From assembly GCF_002160525.1 (NCBI RefSeq), contig NZ_NFKT01000024.1:1-64000 (forward strand): 64,000 nt of DNA, given 5' to 3'. Source of the DNA: Lachnoclostridium sp. An169 (GTDB lineage: Bacteria; Bacillota; Clostridia; Lachnospirales; Lachnospiraceae). Each line of letters begins with the position of its first letter. Positions within the stretch are counted from its first letter, which is position 1. Made by a program: the position numbers and the translations under genes. The notes beneath the pieces are model-generated. The model was given only the letters and a program-made list of their open reading frames with translations, made no database searches and was not told the origin of the DNA. Below are positions 8,965-16,905 of this stretch, piece by piece.

Positions 8965-9171
8965 CTATTTTGTGGTTTTTGTTTCCTCCTCGCTGACAAA
9001 CGTGATCTGTCTTGCCATAAATTCCTCACAGCTTGTCAGAGTTTTTCCATGCTTCTTCTGCTCCTCACTGGCATTTTGATTACATCGTTCTTCAAAGATA
9101 CATCCCTCACAGTTGTTTGCCAGCGCCCTGCGGACCCATTTCAATTCTTCCTGCGTACCTATGATTTTCAT
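8965..9171 (-). CDS. small four-Cys protein, possible metal-binding
   Basis: The 68-residue product has cysteines in NNCEGCIFEERC and a later SCEEF, a CxxC plus two arrangement that could hold zinc or an iron-sulfur cluster. The ATG at 9171 has GAGGTG six nt upstream, and an ATG three codons earlier lacks this. It is divergent from the XRE-type gene at 9369. No family is recognised. Confidence 0.65.
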   Translation of the reverse strand: MKIIGTQEELKWVRRALANNCEGCIFEERCNQNASEEQKKHGKTLTSCEEFMARQITFVSEEETKTTK

Positions 9172-9248
9172 TAAAAACACCTCATTAACATCATACCCTA
9201 AAACAGCGCTTCTATCACATTTTTTTGCAATCAGGTATATAGCAGTAA

Positions 9249-9311
9249 ATTCCGGTTATATTCCGTAATATGAGCATTTATATAGTGAATAACTCTATTT
9301 TATTCCGTAAT
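9249..9311. promoter_or_regulatory. ATTCCGTAAT direct repeats in the divergent intergenic region
   Basis: ATTCCGTAAT occurs at 9260-9269 and 9302-9311 (42 bp apart, four helical turns), with a degenerate ATTCCGGTTAT at 9249. The repeats lie just upstream of the XRE-type regulator and may be its operators. This is inferred from position and spacing only. Confidence 0.4.
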
Positions 9312-9368
9312 TTGCCGGAAGTAAATAGTTTAAAATCGAAGGAAGATGTAGGAAGAGAGGTGGATGAC

Positions 9369-9686
9369 ATGGAGAAAAAATTTATCGGTGACAGGATTAC
9401 CGAACTGCGGATAAAAAAGAATGTATCCGAATATCAGATGAGCCTGGATCTCGGCAAAAACAAAAGTTACATCCAGTCCATTTCTTCCGGGCGCTCCCTG
9501 CCTACCATGGAGAACTTCCTGGAAATCTGCGAATATCTGGAAGTAACTCCCTGCCAGTTCTTCGATACAGCTCTTCACAATCTTCCTCTATACGAAAAAG
9601 CGGCTGACTTATTAAAGCAGCTCGACGATGAGGATATGATCGCTGTAATCAGTATACTACATCGGCTCGCTGCCAGACATAAATAA
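9369..9686 (+). CDS. XRE-family helix-turn-helix regulator
   Basis: The 105-residue protein has an N-terminal lambda-repressor-like HTH (about residues 6-60: ITELRIKKNVSEYQMSLDLG and SYIQSISSGRSLP), then a helical C-terminal tail. The ATG at 9369 has AGAGGTGG with good spacing. It is transcribed away from the leftward operon and toward xis-int, the usual position of an element's immunity-type regulator. The terminator at 9695 closes the gene. Target sites are not known, but the repeats just upstream are candidates. Confidence 0.8.
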   Translation: MEKKFIGDRITELRIKKNVSEYQMSLDLGKNKSYIQSISSGRSLPTMENFLEICEYLEVTPCQFFDTALHNLPLYEKAADLLKQLDDEDMIAVISILHRLAARHK

Positions 9687-9694
9687 TTTTCAGA

Positions 9695-9721
9695 GGCTGT
9701 CCACACGGGCAGCTTTTTTTC
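9695..9721 (+). terminator. rho-independent terminator after the XRE gene
   Basis: GGCTGTCC-acac-GGGCAGC stem followed by a run of eight T. Confidence 0.8.
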
Positions 9722-9794
9722 TATTTTTTTACACATTCTGCATTTTCTCCCCTATTTCCCTTACAAATGGCAAAATAGAGTACCTTGAAAATTT

Positions 9795-9935
9795 CACACC
9801 CTCCCGGAAGAGGGATACGGGTGCCTGCAGATAGTGCAGCACGATGCGTGCCTGCAGGCTTTAAGATTGCATAGCAACGCCGAAGACGCGGCTTGGGAAG
9901 GCGCAGGAACTGGCTTCCAGGGAGAATTAACTTTT
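9795..9935 (+). ncRNA. candidate structured non-coding RNA (possibly raiA-like)
   Basis: This GC-rich island between the regulator and xis has no open frame but several stems: CCCTC-ccggaa-GAGGG at about 9799, GCCTGCAG repeated inversely around 9823-9859, and a TGGGAAG...CTTCCA stem at about 9893-9920. The segment with ACGCCGAAGACGCGG recalls the raiA RNA motif of Firmicutes as I remember it, but I cannot confirm that here. The strand is assigned only by analogy. It could alternatively be an origin of transfer or a recombination accessory site. Confidence 0.4.
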
Positions 9936-9963
9936 TTGATTTGAATTATCATGAATACGAAAT

Positions 9964-9992
9964 TTACAACCTGGCAGAAAAAACGTATAATA
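9964..9992 (+). promoter_or_regulatory. promoter of ICE1 xis-int
   Basis: TTTACA (9964-9969), 17-nt spacer and a perfect TATAAT (9987-9992). The -10 lies in the left arm of an inverted repeat (9975-9992 with 10014-10030, core AAAAACGTATAA / TTATACGTTTTT). A protein binding the repeat, or a cruciform or hairpin, could control excision. Confidence 0.75.
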
Positions 9993-10050
9993 ATGGCACG
10001 AGGATGTCTTAGTTATACGTTTTTCCTGCTGTTCTTTGAAAGGAGGATAA

Positions 10051-10266
10051 ATGACAGCAGAAACCAACTACTCAAAAACATCTGCTTTATCATCCGGTGG
10101 ATCTGATACTTACTCGGTAAGTGATATAGCCATCATTCTTGGAATAAGTAAAAAATCAGCTTATAAATTATGCGAACAGAATTTCTTTATTTCCAAACGG
10201 ATAGGCAGAATTATACGGGTAAATAAAAAATCCTTTGAGGACTGGCTGAACGGCAGACCTGAATAA
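10051..10266 (+). CDS. xis: excisionase-family MerR/HTH-17 DNA-binding protein (ICE1 Xis)
   Basis: The 71-residue basic protein has the winged-helix excisionase fold: YSVSDIAIILGISKKSAYKL as the helix-turn-helix and RIGRIIRVNKKSFEDWL as the wing and last helix. It is the directionality factor expected to bind the element ends and favour excision by the downstream integrase. AGGAGG lies 5 nt before the ATG. It is 13 nt upstream of int and paralogous to the ICE2 Xis at 35466. Confidence 0.85.
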   Translation: MTAETNYSKTSALSSGGSDTYSVSDIAIILGISKKSAYKLCEQNFFISKRIGRIIRVNKKSFEDWLNGRPE

Positions 10267-10279
10267 AGGAGAAAAACGT

Positions 10280-11662
10280 ATGGCTACAATCATTAAGCGT
10301 AAAAAGAATTATTCTGTCGTTTATTATTACGATACGCCGCAAGGCGAAAAGAAACAGAAGTGGGAAACCTTTACAAGTTACAAAGACGCAAATAAAAGGA
10401 AAGTAGAAATAGAAAATCAGCAGGAGAATGGAACATTTATTGCTCCTACTTCACAAACAGTAGAAGATTTTCTATATGATTTCGTAACTTTGTACGGTGA
10501 AAAGAAATGGGGACTTACTACCTACGACAGTAATTTAGGATTAATCAGCAACTACATCAATCCGATTATAGGATCGACACCAATTCAGAAGGTAAACCGT
10601 AAATTTGTTGATTCTTACTACAAAACACTGACAAAAACAAAACCTGTGATTGTCAGGAACCGTAAGCCCAAAAGCGAATTTCTTCCACCGGCAACGATTG
10701 AAAAAATCTTCAAACTTCTTTCTACTGCATTTAAACAGGCTGTCAAATGGGAGCTTGTCGGGAAAAATCCTTTTCAGCTTTCCGATGCACTTCCCCGAAC
10801 CAAATACAAAAAACGTGATATATGGACGGCAGAAAGCATCAGTAAAGCGCTTAACAGCTGTAAAGATGGTAAATTGTATGTAGCAATAAATCTTGCTTTT
10901 GCCTGCTCTATGAGAGAAGGAGAGATCCTTGGACTTACCTGGGACCTTGTAAATATCTCCAATGAGGCAATCGCAGAAGATAATGCGTACATTGATATTA
11001 AAAAAGAGCTGCTCAGAGTTTCTAAACGGGCTCTGGAAACCCTGGATCAGAAAGATGTCTATTATATCTTTCCGCCATTGATGCCGAATACATCAACCAG
11101 GGTTGTTCTGAAAAAGCCAAAAAACGATACCAGTATCCGGCGTGTGTGGATACCGAAAACACTGGCTTACATTCTTCGTGATTGGAAAAAGGCACAGGAT
11201 GAGCTTAAAGAATTTCTCGGTGACGAATATCAGGACTTCAATCTTGTTGTCGCTCTTGCGAATGGTCGCCCATGTGAAGGAAGGGTATTGCTGAAGGCTT
11301 TTGAAGAACTTCGTGAGGAAGCCGGATTGCCTAACGTAGTGTTCCATTCACTCAGACATTCCAGTACAACTTACAAACTCAAGCTGAACCATGGCGATAT
11401 TAAAGCTACTCAGGGAGATACTGGACATGCTCAGGCAGATATGGTTACTGAGGTTTATTCTCATATACTTGATGAGGATAGAAAAATTAATGCTCAAAAA
11501 TTTGATGCAGCGTTCTACGCTAATCCCGATCTGAGCAAATACAATCCGCCTCTTCCAAACGAGAAGCCTGAAAAAGCAGAAATAGACATCAACAGCTTAA
11601 TCGAGCAGCTGAAAAAATCGCCTGAGCTGGCTAATACACTGGCACAGCTTTTGGCCCAATAA
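10280..11662 (+). CDS. int: tyrosine recombinase integrase of ICE1
   Basis: The 460-residue protein is a Tn916-type integrase. An N-terminal arm-binding domain (start MATIIKRKKNYSVVYYY) is followed by a SAM-like core-binding domain and the catalytic domain. The catalytic residues are seen as Arg in CSMREGEILGLTW, His-x-x-Arg in FHSLRHSS, His in GDTGHAQ and Tyr in VTEVYSHI. It catalyses site-specific integration and excision. It is clearly related to the ICE2 integrase, and both appear to use the same target, the tRNA-Arg(CCU) anticodon loop. Confidence 0.93.
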   Translation: MATIIKRKKNYSVVYYYDTPQGEKKQKWETFTSYKDANKRKVEIENQQENGTFIAPTSQTVEDFLYDFVTLYGEKKWGLTTYDSNLGLISNYINPIIGSTPIQKVNRKFVDSYYKTLTKTKPVIVRNRKPKSEFLPPATIEKIFKLLSTAFKQAVKWELVGKNPFQLSDALPRTKYKKRDIWTAESISKALNSCKDGKLYVAINLAFACSMREGEILGLTWDLVNISNEAIAEDNAYIDIKKELLRVSKRALETLDQKDVYYIFPPLMPNTSTRVVLKKPKNDTSIRRVWIPKTLAYILRDWKKAQDELKEFLGDEYQDFNLVVALANGRPCEGRVLLKAFEELREEAGLPNVVFHSLRHSSTTYKLKLNHGDIKATQGDTGHAQADMVTEVYSHILDEDRKINAQKFDAAFYANPDLSKYNPPLPNEKPEKAEIDINSLIEQLKKSPELANTLAQLLAQ

Positions 11663-11663
11663 C

Positions 11664-11753
11664 TTATTAGCACAGAATTTGCTAATTTTCTTATTAGCAA
11701 ACACATTGATTTTATTAGCAGAAGGTGGTAAAGCAGTTCAAGTCCAATTAGCA
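11664..11753. repeat. TTATTAGCA repeats, probable integrase arm sites of ICE1
   Basis: TTATTAGCA occurs at 11664-11672, 11691-11699 and 11712-11720, with a partial AATTAGCA at 11746-11753 and an inverted TGCTAATT at 11680. They lie directly after int, the position of the DR-2 arm-type sites of Tn916. ICE2 has analogous GTGTTAGCA repeats after its own int. Confidence 0.65.
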
Positions 11754-11802
11754 GGAATTTATATTTATGCATTTTATATCCATGCATGAATTTCTAAAAG
11801 AG

Positions 11803-11835
11803 AAAACGCCACAAATCCTTGGATTCATGGCGTTT
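11803..11835 (-). terminator. terminator downstream of the split tRNA-Arg
   Basis: Inverted repeat AAACGCCACAAATCC / GGATTCATGGCGTTT, with a T-rich tract on the minus strand (CGTTTTCTCTTTTAG). It would end transcription of the leftward tRNA. The same layout occurs after the intact tRNA of ICE2. Confidence 0.65.
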
Positions 11836-11839
11836 ATAC

Positions 11840-11880
11840 GTTCCTGACTGGAGTCGAACCAGCGGCCTATTGCTTAGGAG
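11840..11880 (-). pseudogene. 3' half of tRNA-Arg(CCU) 'B', separated by ICE2
   Basis: On the minus strand the segment runs from the anticodon loop CTCCTAAG through the anticodon 3' stem GCAAT, the variable loop, the T arm GCTGG-TTCGACT-CCAGT and the acceptor strand CAGGAAC. It pairs with the 5' half at 37496-37535 (GTTCCTG acceptor, ATTGC anticodon stem), giving complete stems. The 8-bp core CTTAGGAG (11873-11880) is shared with the right junction. No CCA is encoded after it. It is not functional in its present state because the 5' half is 25.6 kb away. Confidence 0.9.
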
Positions 11881-12117
11881 TTCCTTGCGGAACGTGGTAG
11901 CTAGTGGTTCGATTATCCTTACGGTGGCGTTTAACAGCGGAAATACAGGCAAAAGTCTCTGTTCCTTCTGGAAGCTGATAAACTGACCTATACTCAAATT
12001 TACTTTAAAGTGTGAGCAAACGGTTAGCAGAACGGAGCAAATCAGCCTTAAAAATCCACACGTTATATAAATCAATTTTACATCATTTATCACAAGAAAA
12101 AAAGATACTCGTATTAA
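11881..12117 (+). other. left end of ICE2, non-coding
   Basis: No gene is supported here. The segment starts with TTCC-ttgc-GGAA directly after the core repeat, a possible integrase core-type site. A transcription start for the adhesin gene must lie in or near this region, but no convincing -35/-10 pair stands out. Confidence 0.4.
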
Positions 12118-12150
12118 AGAGGACGTTCAGAAATGAGCGTCCTTTCTCTT
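12118..12150 (+). terminator. attenuator-like hairpin before the adhesin gene
   Basis: AGGACGTTC-agaaat-GAGCGTCCT stem followed by TTCTCTTT, ending 27 nt before the adhesin start codon. A terminator in the leader suggests control of read-through. Confidence 0.6.
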
Positions 12151-12176
12151 TGAGAATGAAAGGAGAATTAAAAGCT

Positions 12177-15100
12177 ATGAAAAAGATATTGAAGCGATTA
12201 GCCACAGGCTTCCTTGCCTTTGCGACTATCGTTACCGCTTTGCCGACAACGGCAGTCCACGCTTCCGAGAAGCAATATTGGACAGAAAGTGCAGAGCGTG
12301 TCGGTATCGTTGAAAAAGTAATGAATGACGGTTCTATCGGTTCGACATTCAATGAGGGACACATGACCGTTGAGGGCGAGGACGCTTTCTGCGTGGATAT
12401 TAACACCAACTTCCGCAACGGTTATAAGACCAGAGCCGACGCAAGCACACGCATGAGCTACGACCAGATTTCAGATGTTGCCCTCTCAATCGAGTATGTT
12501 AATCAGTATGTGCAGAGCCACAGCGGATTGAGCAGTCAGCATATCTATCTTTTGAAACAGTGCGTCGTATGGCAGAGATTGAGCGTTCATCTTGGCTGGC
12601 AATGCGATAACGTCAGAGCTTCCTATGATGAAATCTCAAAAGCCGTACAGGACGAAGTTTACGCTGGGGCGAAAGCCTTTGCCAGCGAGAACAAGGGACG
12701 CTATGAATGTGGCGGTTATATCTACTCTGGCGAGGGACAGGACATTGGACAGTTCTGGGCGAAACTTGCCGTAGGAAATGCCACCCTTAAAAAGACTTCC
12801 AGTAATGCCAGCATTACCGACGGAAACGGGCTTTACTCTATCGCTGGTGCGACATATGGTGTCTATTCTGATAAGGACTGTACGAAACAGCTTGCCACCC
12901 TTACGACTGATAACAGCGGAAATACTGATACCGTGGAAGTAAAGGCTGGAACAGTCTACATCAAAGAGCTTTCTGCTCCTGCTGGTTATAAGGTGGACAA
13001 CACTGTCTATTCCTTAAATGTGGAAGCTGGCAAGACAGCGACACTCAATGTATCAGATACGCCAAAGGTCACAGACACCCTTATCGAGCTTTTCAAGATT
13101 GACATGGAAACACAGAAAGACGCTCCACAGGGCGACGCTTCCTTAGAGGGTGCGGAGTTCACATGGAAATTCTATGCGGGACACTATACCGCTGACAATC
13201 TCCCTAGTGAGCCTACAAAAACATGGGTGACAAAGACAATCGCTGAAAAGGACAGCGACGGCACTATCCATTATGTTTCCCGCCTTTCTGATGAATACAA
13301 GGTATCTGGGGACAGCTTCTATACACAGGGCGGAAAGAACGTGCTTCCTTTAGGAACGCTGACCGTTGAGGAAACGAAAGCACCTAACGGCTATCTTCTT
13401 GACGGTGCATATATGCAGACTGACGGAAGCGAGGAACAGATTAAAGGAATGTACCTTACACAGATTACCGAGGACGGCGACATTGCCGTACTGTCTGGAA
13501 GCAATCAGTACCATGTATCAGACAAGGTTATCCGTGGCGGTGTAAAAATCCAGAAAAGAGATTTAGAAACCAGCGATACCAAAGGTCAAGGAAGTGCGAC
13601 TTTGAAAGACGCTGAATTTGAAATCATTTCTCTGAATGACAACGCTGTACTTGTCGAGGGGAAACTTTACAGCAAGAATGAAGTGGTAAAGACAATCCTT
13701 ACCGACATTGAGGGCGTGGCTTCTACTTCTGCCGACCTGTTACCTTACGGAAAATACCGTATCGAGGAAAGCAAAGCTCCAGAGGGCTATCTGACGGACG
13801 GTGCAGAACCGATTGAATTTGAAATCACAGAGGACGGAAAAATCGTTGACCTTACAGGGACAGACACATCAATCTACAATCAAGTGAAGCGTGGCGACCT
13901 AGAGGGTGTCAAGATTGGTGCTGGCACACACCAACGTCTTGCGGGAGTTCCGTTTAGGATCACAAGCAAGACCACAGGTGAGAGCCACATTATCGTAACT
14001 GATGATAACGGGCAGTTCTCCACTTCTTCCGACTGGGCTTCCCATAAGAACAACACCAACGCAGGAAAGACCAGCGAGGACGGTATCTGGTTTGGAACAA
14101 GCGAGCCAGACGACAGCAAAGGTGCTTTGATTTACGATACCTATATCATTGAGGAATTACGCTGTGAGAGCAACAAGGGCTTTGAGCTTATCCCACCTTT
14201 TGAAATCGTGGTGTCCAGAAACAATGTGACCGTTGACTTAGGGACGCTTACTGATGAATACGAGAAAGAAATCTCTATCCATACCACAGCCACAGGCAAG
14301 GACGGCGAGAAATCTATCGTGGCAGGTAAAAAGGTAACAATCGTTGACACGGTTACGCTTGATGGGCTGGAAAAAGGCACAAAGTATCAGTTGAAAGGCT
14401 GGCAGATGTTGAAAGAGGAAAATGCCGAGCTTCTTATTGACGGTCAGCGTGTAGAGAACAGCTACACCTTTACTGCTGATGATGAAGAAATGAAAGTGGA
14501 AATTTCCTATACATTCAATGCGTCTGATTTAGGTGGCAAGAACCTTGTAACTTTTGAGGAACTTTACGACCTTTCCAATGAGGACGAGCCTGTAAAGGTG
14601 GCTGAACACAAGGACATTGACGACGAGGGACAGACTGTGCTTATCACAGAGCGTATCATCTCTATCCATACCACAGCGACCAGCGAGGACGGAAAGAAAG
14701 AGATTGAAGCTGGAAAAGACGTGACAATCATTGATACCGTTACTCTTGACGGCTTGGAAATCGGCACAAAGTATCAGCTCAAAGGCTGGCAGATGATTAA
14801 GGACGAAAATGCAGAACTTATCATCAATGGTGAACGTGTCGAGAATGACTATACCTTTACTGCCGACAGTGAAAGCATGGAAGTCCAGATTGCCTTTACA
14901 TTCGACGCTTCCGAGCTTGGCGGGAAAGAACTTGTGACCTTTGAGGAATTATACGATTTGAGCAATCCAGATGAACCGACTAAGGTTACAGAGCATAAGG
15001 ACATTGAGGACGACGGGCAGACGGTGACAATCACAGAAGTACCAGAAACACCGGAAGAACCAACAGAACCGGAACAGCCGACCACACCAGATACACCGAA

Positions 15101-15221
15101 CAAGACAACAGACGCTCCAAAGACAGGCGATAATACAAACATTGCCTTATTCTTAGGGCTTCTTGTTCTCTCTGGTGCAGGCGTGGCAGGAACATATTTC
15201 TTCAAGCGTAGACGTTCATAA
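12177..15221 (+). CDS. surface adhesin with thioester domain, Cna-B/SpaA repeats and sortase signal
   Basis: The 1014-residue protein has a signal peptide (residues 1-33, ending in AVHAS), then an N-terminal thioester-type domain with AFCVDINTNF and LLKQCVVWQRL (Cys and Gln). Prealbumin-like/SpaA repeats follow from about residue 210. There are two close copies of a repeat of about 130 residues, each beginning ISIHTTAT and ending near EHKDI (about 700-960). The C-terminus has a Thr/Pro-rich wall region, APKTG, a membrane helix and the KRRRS tail. Start 12177 is chosen because it gives the signal peptide and has GGAGAA upstream. It probably mediates host or cell contact. Confidence 0.9.
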   Translation: MKKILKRLATGFLAFATIVTALPTTAVHASEKQYWTESAERVGIVEKVMNDGSIGSTFNEGHMTVEGEDAFCVDINTNFRNGYKTRADASTRMSYDQISDVALSIEYVNQYVQSHSGLSSQHIYLLKQCVVWQRLSVHLGWQCDNVRASYDEISKAVQDEVYAGAKAFASENKGRYECGGYIYSGEGQDIGQFWAKLAVGNATLKKTSSNASITDGNGLYSIAGATYGVYSDKDCTKQLATLTTDNSGNTDTVEVKAGTVYIKELSAPAGYKVDNTVYSLNVEAGKTATLNVSDTPKVTDTLIELFKIDMETQKDAPQGDASLEGAEFTWKFYAGHYTADNLPSEPTKTWVTKTIAEKDSDGTIHYVSRLSDEYKVSGDSFYTQGGKNVLPLGTLTVEETKAPNGYLLDGAYMQTDGSEEQIKGMYLTQITEDGDIAVLSGSNQYHVSDKVIRGGVKIQKRDLETSDTKGQGSATLKDAEFEIISLNDNAVLVEGKLYSKNEVVKTILTDIEGVASTSADLLPYGKYRIEESKAPEGYLTDGAEPIEFEITEDGKIVDLTGTDTSIYNQVKRGDLEGVKIGAGTHQRLAGVPFRITSKTTGESHIIVTDDNGQFSTSSDWASHKNNTNAGKTSEDGIWFGTSEPDDSKGALIYDTYIIEELRCESNKGFELIPPFEIVVSRNNVTVDLGTLTDEYEKEISIHTTATGKDGEKSIVAGKKVTIVDTVTLDGLEKGTKYQLKGWQMLKEENAELLIDGQRVENSYTFTADDEEMKVEISYTFNASDLGGKNLVTFEELYDLSNEDEPVKVAEHKDIDDEGQTVLITERIISIHTTATSEDGKKEIEAGKDVTIIDTVTLDGLEIGTKYQLKGWQMIKDENAELIINGERVENDYTFTADSESMEVQIAFTFDASELGGKELVTFEELYDLSNPDEPTKVTEHKDIEDDGQTVTITEVPETPEEPTEPEQPTTPDTPNKTTDAPKTGDNTNIALFLGLLVLSGAGVAGTYFFKRRRS

Positions 15222-15295
15222 TCGAATGGTCTGCTTATGATGAAGAAATCACGTTCCCCGCCGTATGTACTTATAACAGGAAATGAAAATTTAAA

Positions 15296-15342
15296 CTGTT
15301 CCTTTTCTGTTAATCTGCTTGCGGATTGACGGAAAAGAACAG
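15296..15342 (+). other. large inverted repeat upstream of Orf23
   Basis: CTGTTCCTTTTCTGTTAATC pairs with GATTGACGGAAAAGAACAG with one bulge, and a second hairpin GGGGAGTGTAGCTCCCC follows at about 15357. The stretch 15222-15409 has no gene. The structures may be a terminator for the adhesin or a regulatory leader for the transfer operon. Confidence 0.5.
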
Positions 15343-15409
15343 TCCACTAGGGGCGTGGGGAGTGTAGCTCCCCACATATTAATCACAGAAAGAAATGAGG
15401 TATGAACAC

Positions 15410-15736
15410 ATGAAATTGAAATATATCGTGCCTAACATGGCACAGACTTTTGGTAACTTGGAGTTTGCAGGAGAAAATGACGTGGAGCAACAGCGTGTCA
15501 ATGGTCGCTTTGTCCCCGTAACGAGAAGTTATAACCTGTATTCCGACATTCAGAGAGCCGACGACATTATCGTGGTGCTTCCCGCAAAGACTGGGGAGAA
15601 GCGTTTCAAGTATGAGCAGAAAGTCAAGCTCGTCAATCCTAAGATTACCGCCGAGGGAAAGAACGTGCGAGGTCGTGGCTACACAAACTATATCTTAACG
15701 GCTGATGATATGCTTCCAGTCGAGGAAAGTAAGTAA
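15410..15736 (+). CDS. Orf23-type DUF961 protein
   Basis: The 108-residue product belongs to the DUF961/YdcP group that opens the transfer region of Tn916 and ICEBs1. Family signs are the N-terminal MKLKYIVPNM and the segment FGNLEFAGE. The start at 15410 is chosen because GAGG lies 8 nt upstream, and an ATG 15 nt earlier is also in frame. The biochemical role is not established. It is paired with the paralogue that follows 16 nt downstream. Confidence 0.85.
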   Translation: MKLKYIVPNMAQTFGNLEFAGENDVEQQRVNGRFVPVTRSYNLYSDIQRADDIIVVLPAKTGEKRFKYEQKVKLVNPKITAEGKNVRGRGYTNYILTADDMLPVEESK

Positions 15737-15752
15737 AGGGGGATAACAGATT

Positions 15753-16139
15753 ATGAGATTAGCGAATGGAATTGTGTTAGATAAGGAAAAGACGTTTGGA
15801 GTGCTGAAATTCTCTGCACTTAGACATGAAGTGCGAGTGGAGAATGAGGACGGGACGACCAGCGAGGAAATCAAGCGTAGAACCTATGATTTGAAGTGCA
15901 GTCAGCAGGAACGCACGATACAGGTATCTATCCCAGCGGAAATCCCTGTCAAGGACTACCCGTACAATGCCGAGGTGGAGCTTATCAATCCTGTTGCCGA
16001 TACGGTGGCAAACGCCAACTACCGAGGGGCAGACGTGGAATGGTACATCAAGGCAGACGACATTGTACTGAAAAATAAAGGCGGTCAGCCCGCAGGCAAT
16101 CCACAGCACCACGCTCCACAGGGACAGCAGAAAAAATAA
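15753..16139 (+). CDS. Orf22-type DUF961 protein
   Basis: The 128-residue protein is a second DUF961 member with the opening MRLANGIVLDKEKTFGVLKF and a Gln/Pro/His-rich tail (residues 113-128). GGGGG precedes the ATG. With Orf23 it forms the conserved gene pair at the start of Tn916-type transfer operons. In Tn916 the next gene is Orf21, but here a vanZ-like gene is inserted between. Confidence 0.85.
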   Translation: MRLANGIVLDKEKTFGVLKFSALRHEVRVENEDGTTSEEIKRRTYDLKCSQQERTIQVSIPAEIPVKDYPYNAEVELINPVADTVANANYRGADVEWYIKADDIVLKNKGGQPAGNPQHHAPQGQQKK

Positions 16140-16240
16140 AATTGTAGGATAAAATTAAGAAACTATTTTGCTTATCTTTGAAATTTTTTCAGAATAATAT
16201 AGTAAAATATTGTACATAGTTTCAGAGAGGAGTGAGGATA

Positions 16241-16846
16241 GTGATTTTAATGATGATTATTCCAATCATTTTAACTGTATTTCCAGTAATGCTGTATCAA
16301 GTAGTTTTATTGTTGTGTAAGAGAAAATCAACTTCTACACATTATTTTTGGACATACACTATGATGATTTATGTATGGCTTGTTTTTTCTGTTACGGGTA
16401 TCGGCTCTGTATGGGACATCATTTCAAAAGGCGGGCTGATTGAAACTTTTCAACAGGCAAATATTGGAATTATCCCGTTTCAGTCAGATGGTTTATTTAC
16501 TTATTGCATGAATATAATTATGCTTATGCCATTGGGATTTTTATTGCCGTATATATGGAAAAATTTTAGAAATCCAATAAAAGTCGCCCTAACAGGATTA
16601 GTGTTTTCAGTATTTATCGAATTTGCTCAATTACCAACTAATCGTTTGGTAGATATTGATGATTTGCTGATGAATACATTAGGTGCGGTTTTAGGATATG
16701 TTGTATGGAAACTGATTGGAAATCATTTCTTTAACAAAAAAGAAAAACAGCGAACTATTTCATTGGGAAATTCGGAGCCAGTTATTTATTTAGTGTTAGC
16801 TTGTGCAAGTAATTTCCTACTATATAACTGGACATGGTTTCTTTAG
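16241..16846 (+). CDS. VanZ-like membrane protein (cargo)
   Basis: The protein of about 200 residues has four to five hydrophobic segments and the VanZ signatures NIGIIPFQSD and NIIMLMPLGFLLPYIW, with VFSVFIEFAQL and RLVDIDDLLMNTLGAVLGY. VanZ of vancomycin transposons gives low-level teicoplanin resistance, but most VanZ-like proteins have no proven role. The start is uncertain: GTG at 16232 or 16241, or ATG at 16250. Codon use is more AT-rich than the flanking backbone, so it is probably a later insertion. A terminator follows directly. Confidence 0.8.
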   Translation: MILMMIIPIILTVFPVMLYQVVLLLCKRKSTSTHYFWTYTMMIYVWLVFSVTGIGSVWDIISKGGLIETFQQANIGIIPFQSDGLFTYCMNIIMLMPLGFLLPYIWKNFRNPIKVALTGLVFSVFIEFAQLPTNRLVDIDDLLMNTLGAVLGYVVWKLIGNHFFNKKEKQRTISLGNSEPVIYLVLACASNFLLYNWTWFL

Positions 16847-16850
16847 AAAT

Positions 16851-16885
16851 AAAGCGGTTAGTCTATACGATTAACCGCTTTTTCT
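16851..16885 (+). terminator. terminator after vanZ-like cargo
   Basis: AAGCGGTTA...TAACCGCTT stem plus TTTTTC. A near-copy of this terminator closes the other cargo cluster at 21622-21657. Confidence 0.85.
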
Positions 16886-16905
16886 ATATTCAGAAAGGGG
16901 TGTTT

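Larger units (their letters stand above)
1..11872. mobile_element. ICE1, right part of an integrative element (left end outside window)
   Basis: This block carries a leftward operon of phage/plasmid-like DNA-processing genes, a regulator, and an xis-int pair whose arrangement (xis, int, arm repeats, terminator, tRNA-Arg) matches that of the neighbouring ICE2. Its attachment site appears to be the tRNA-Arg(CCU) half at 37609-37648, so before ICE2 inserted, the ICE1 right end ran from here directly to that site. No conjugation genes of ICE1 are visible in the window, so whether it is a conjugative element, a mobilisable island or a phage-like island cannot be decided. The left boundary lies before base 1. 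Confidence 0.75.

Noticed and set aside
8787-9029. 80-codon minus-strand frame spanning the ICE1 operon promoter
   Set aside because: It starts upstream of the predicted transcription start, overlaps the better supported 8531-8821 frame and has no family match.
11881-11935. T-arm-like GGTTCGATTATCC on the plus strand next to the ICE2 left core
   Set aside because: It has an extra base in the stem and no matching tRNA parts on that strand, so it is probably chance.
16241-16846. Glycopeptide resistance from the VanZ-like gene
   Set aside because: No vanA/B-type ligase or other van genes are present, and VanZ-like proteins alone do not establish resistance.
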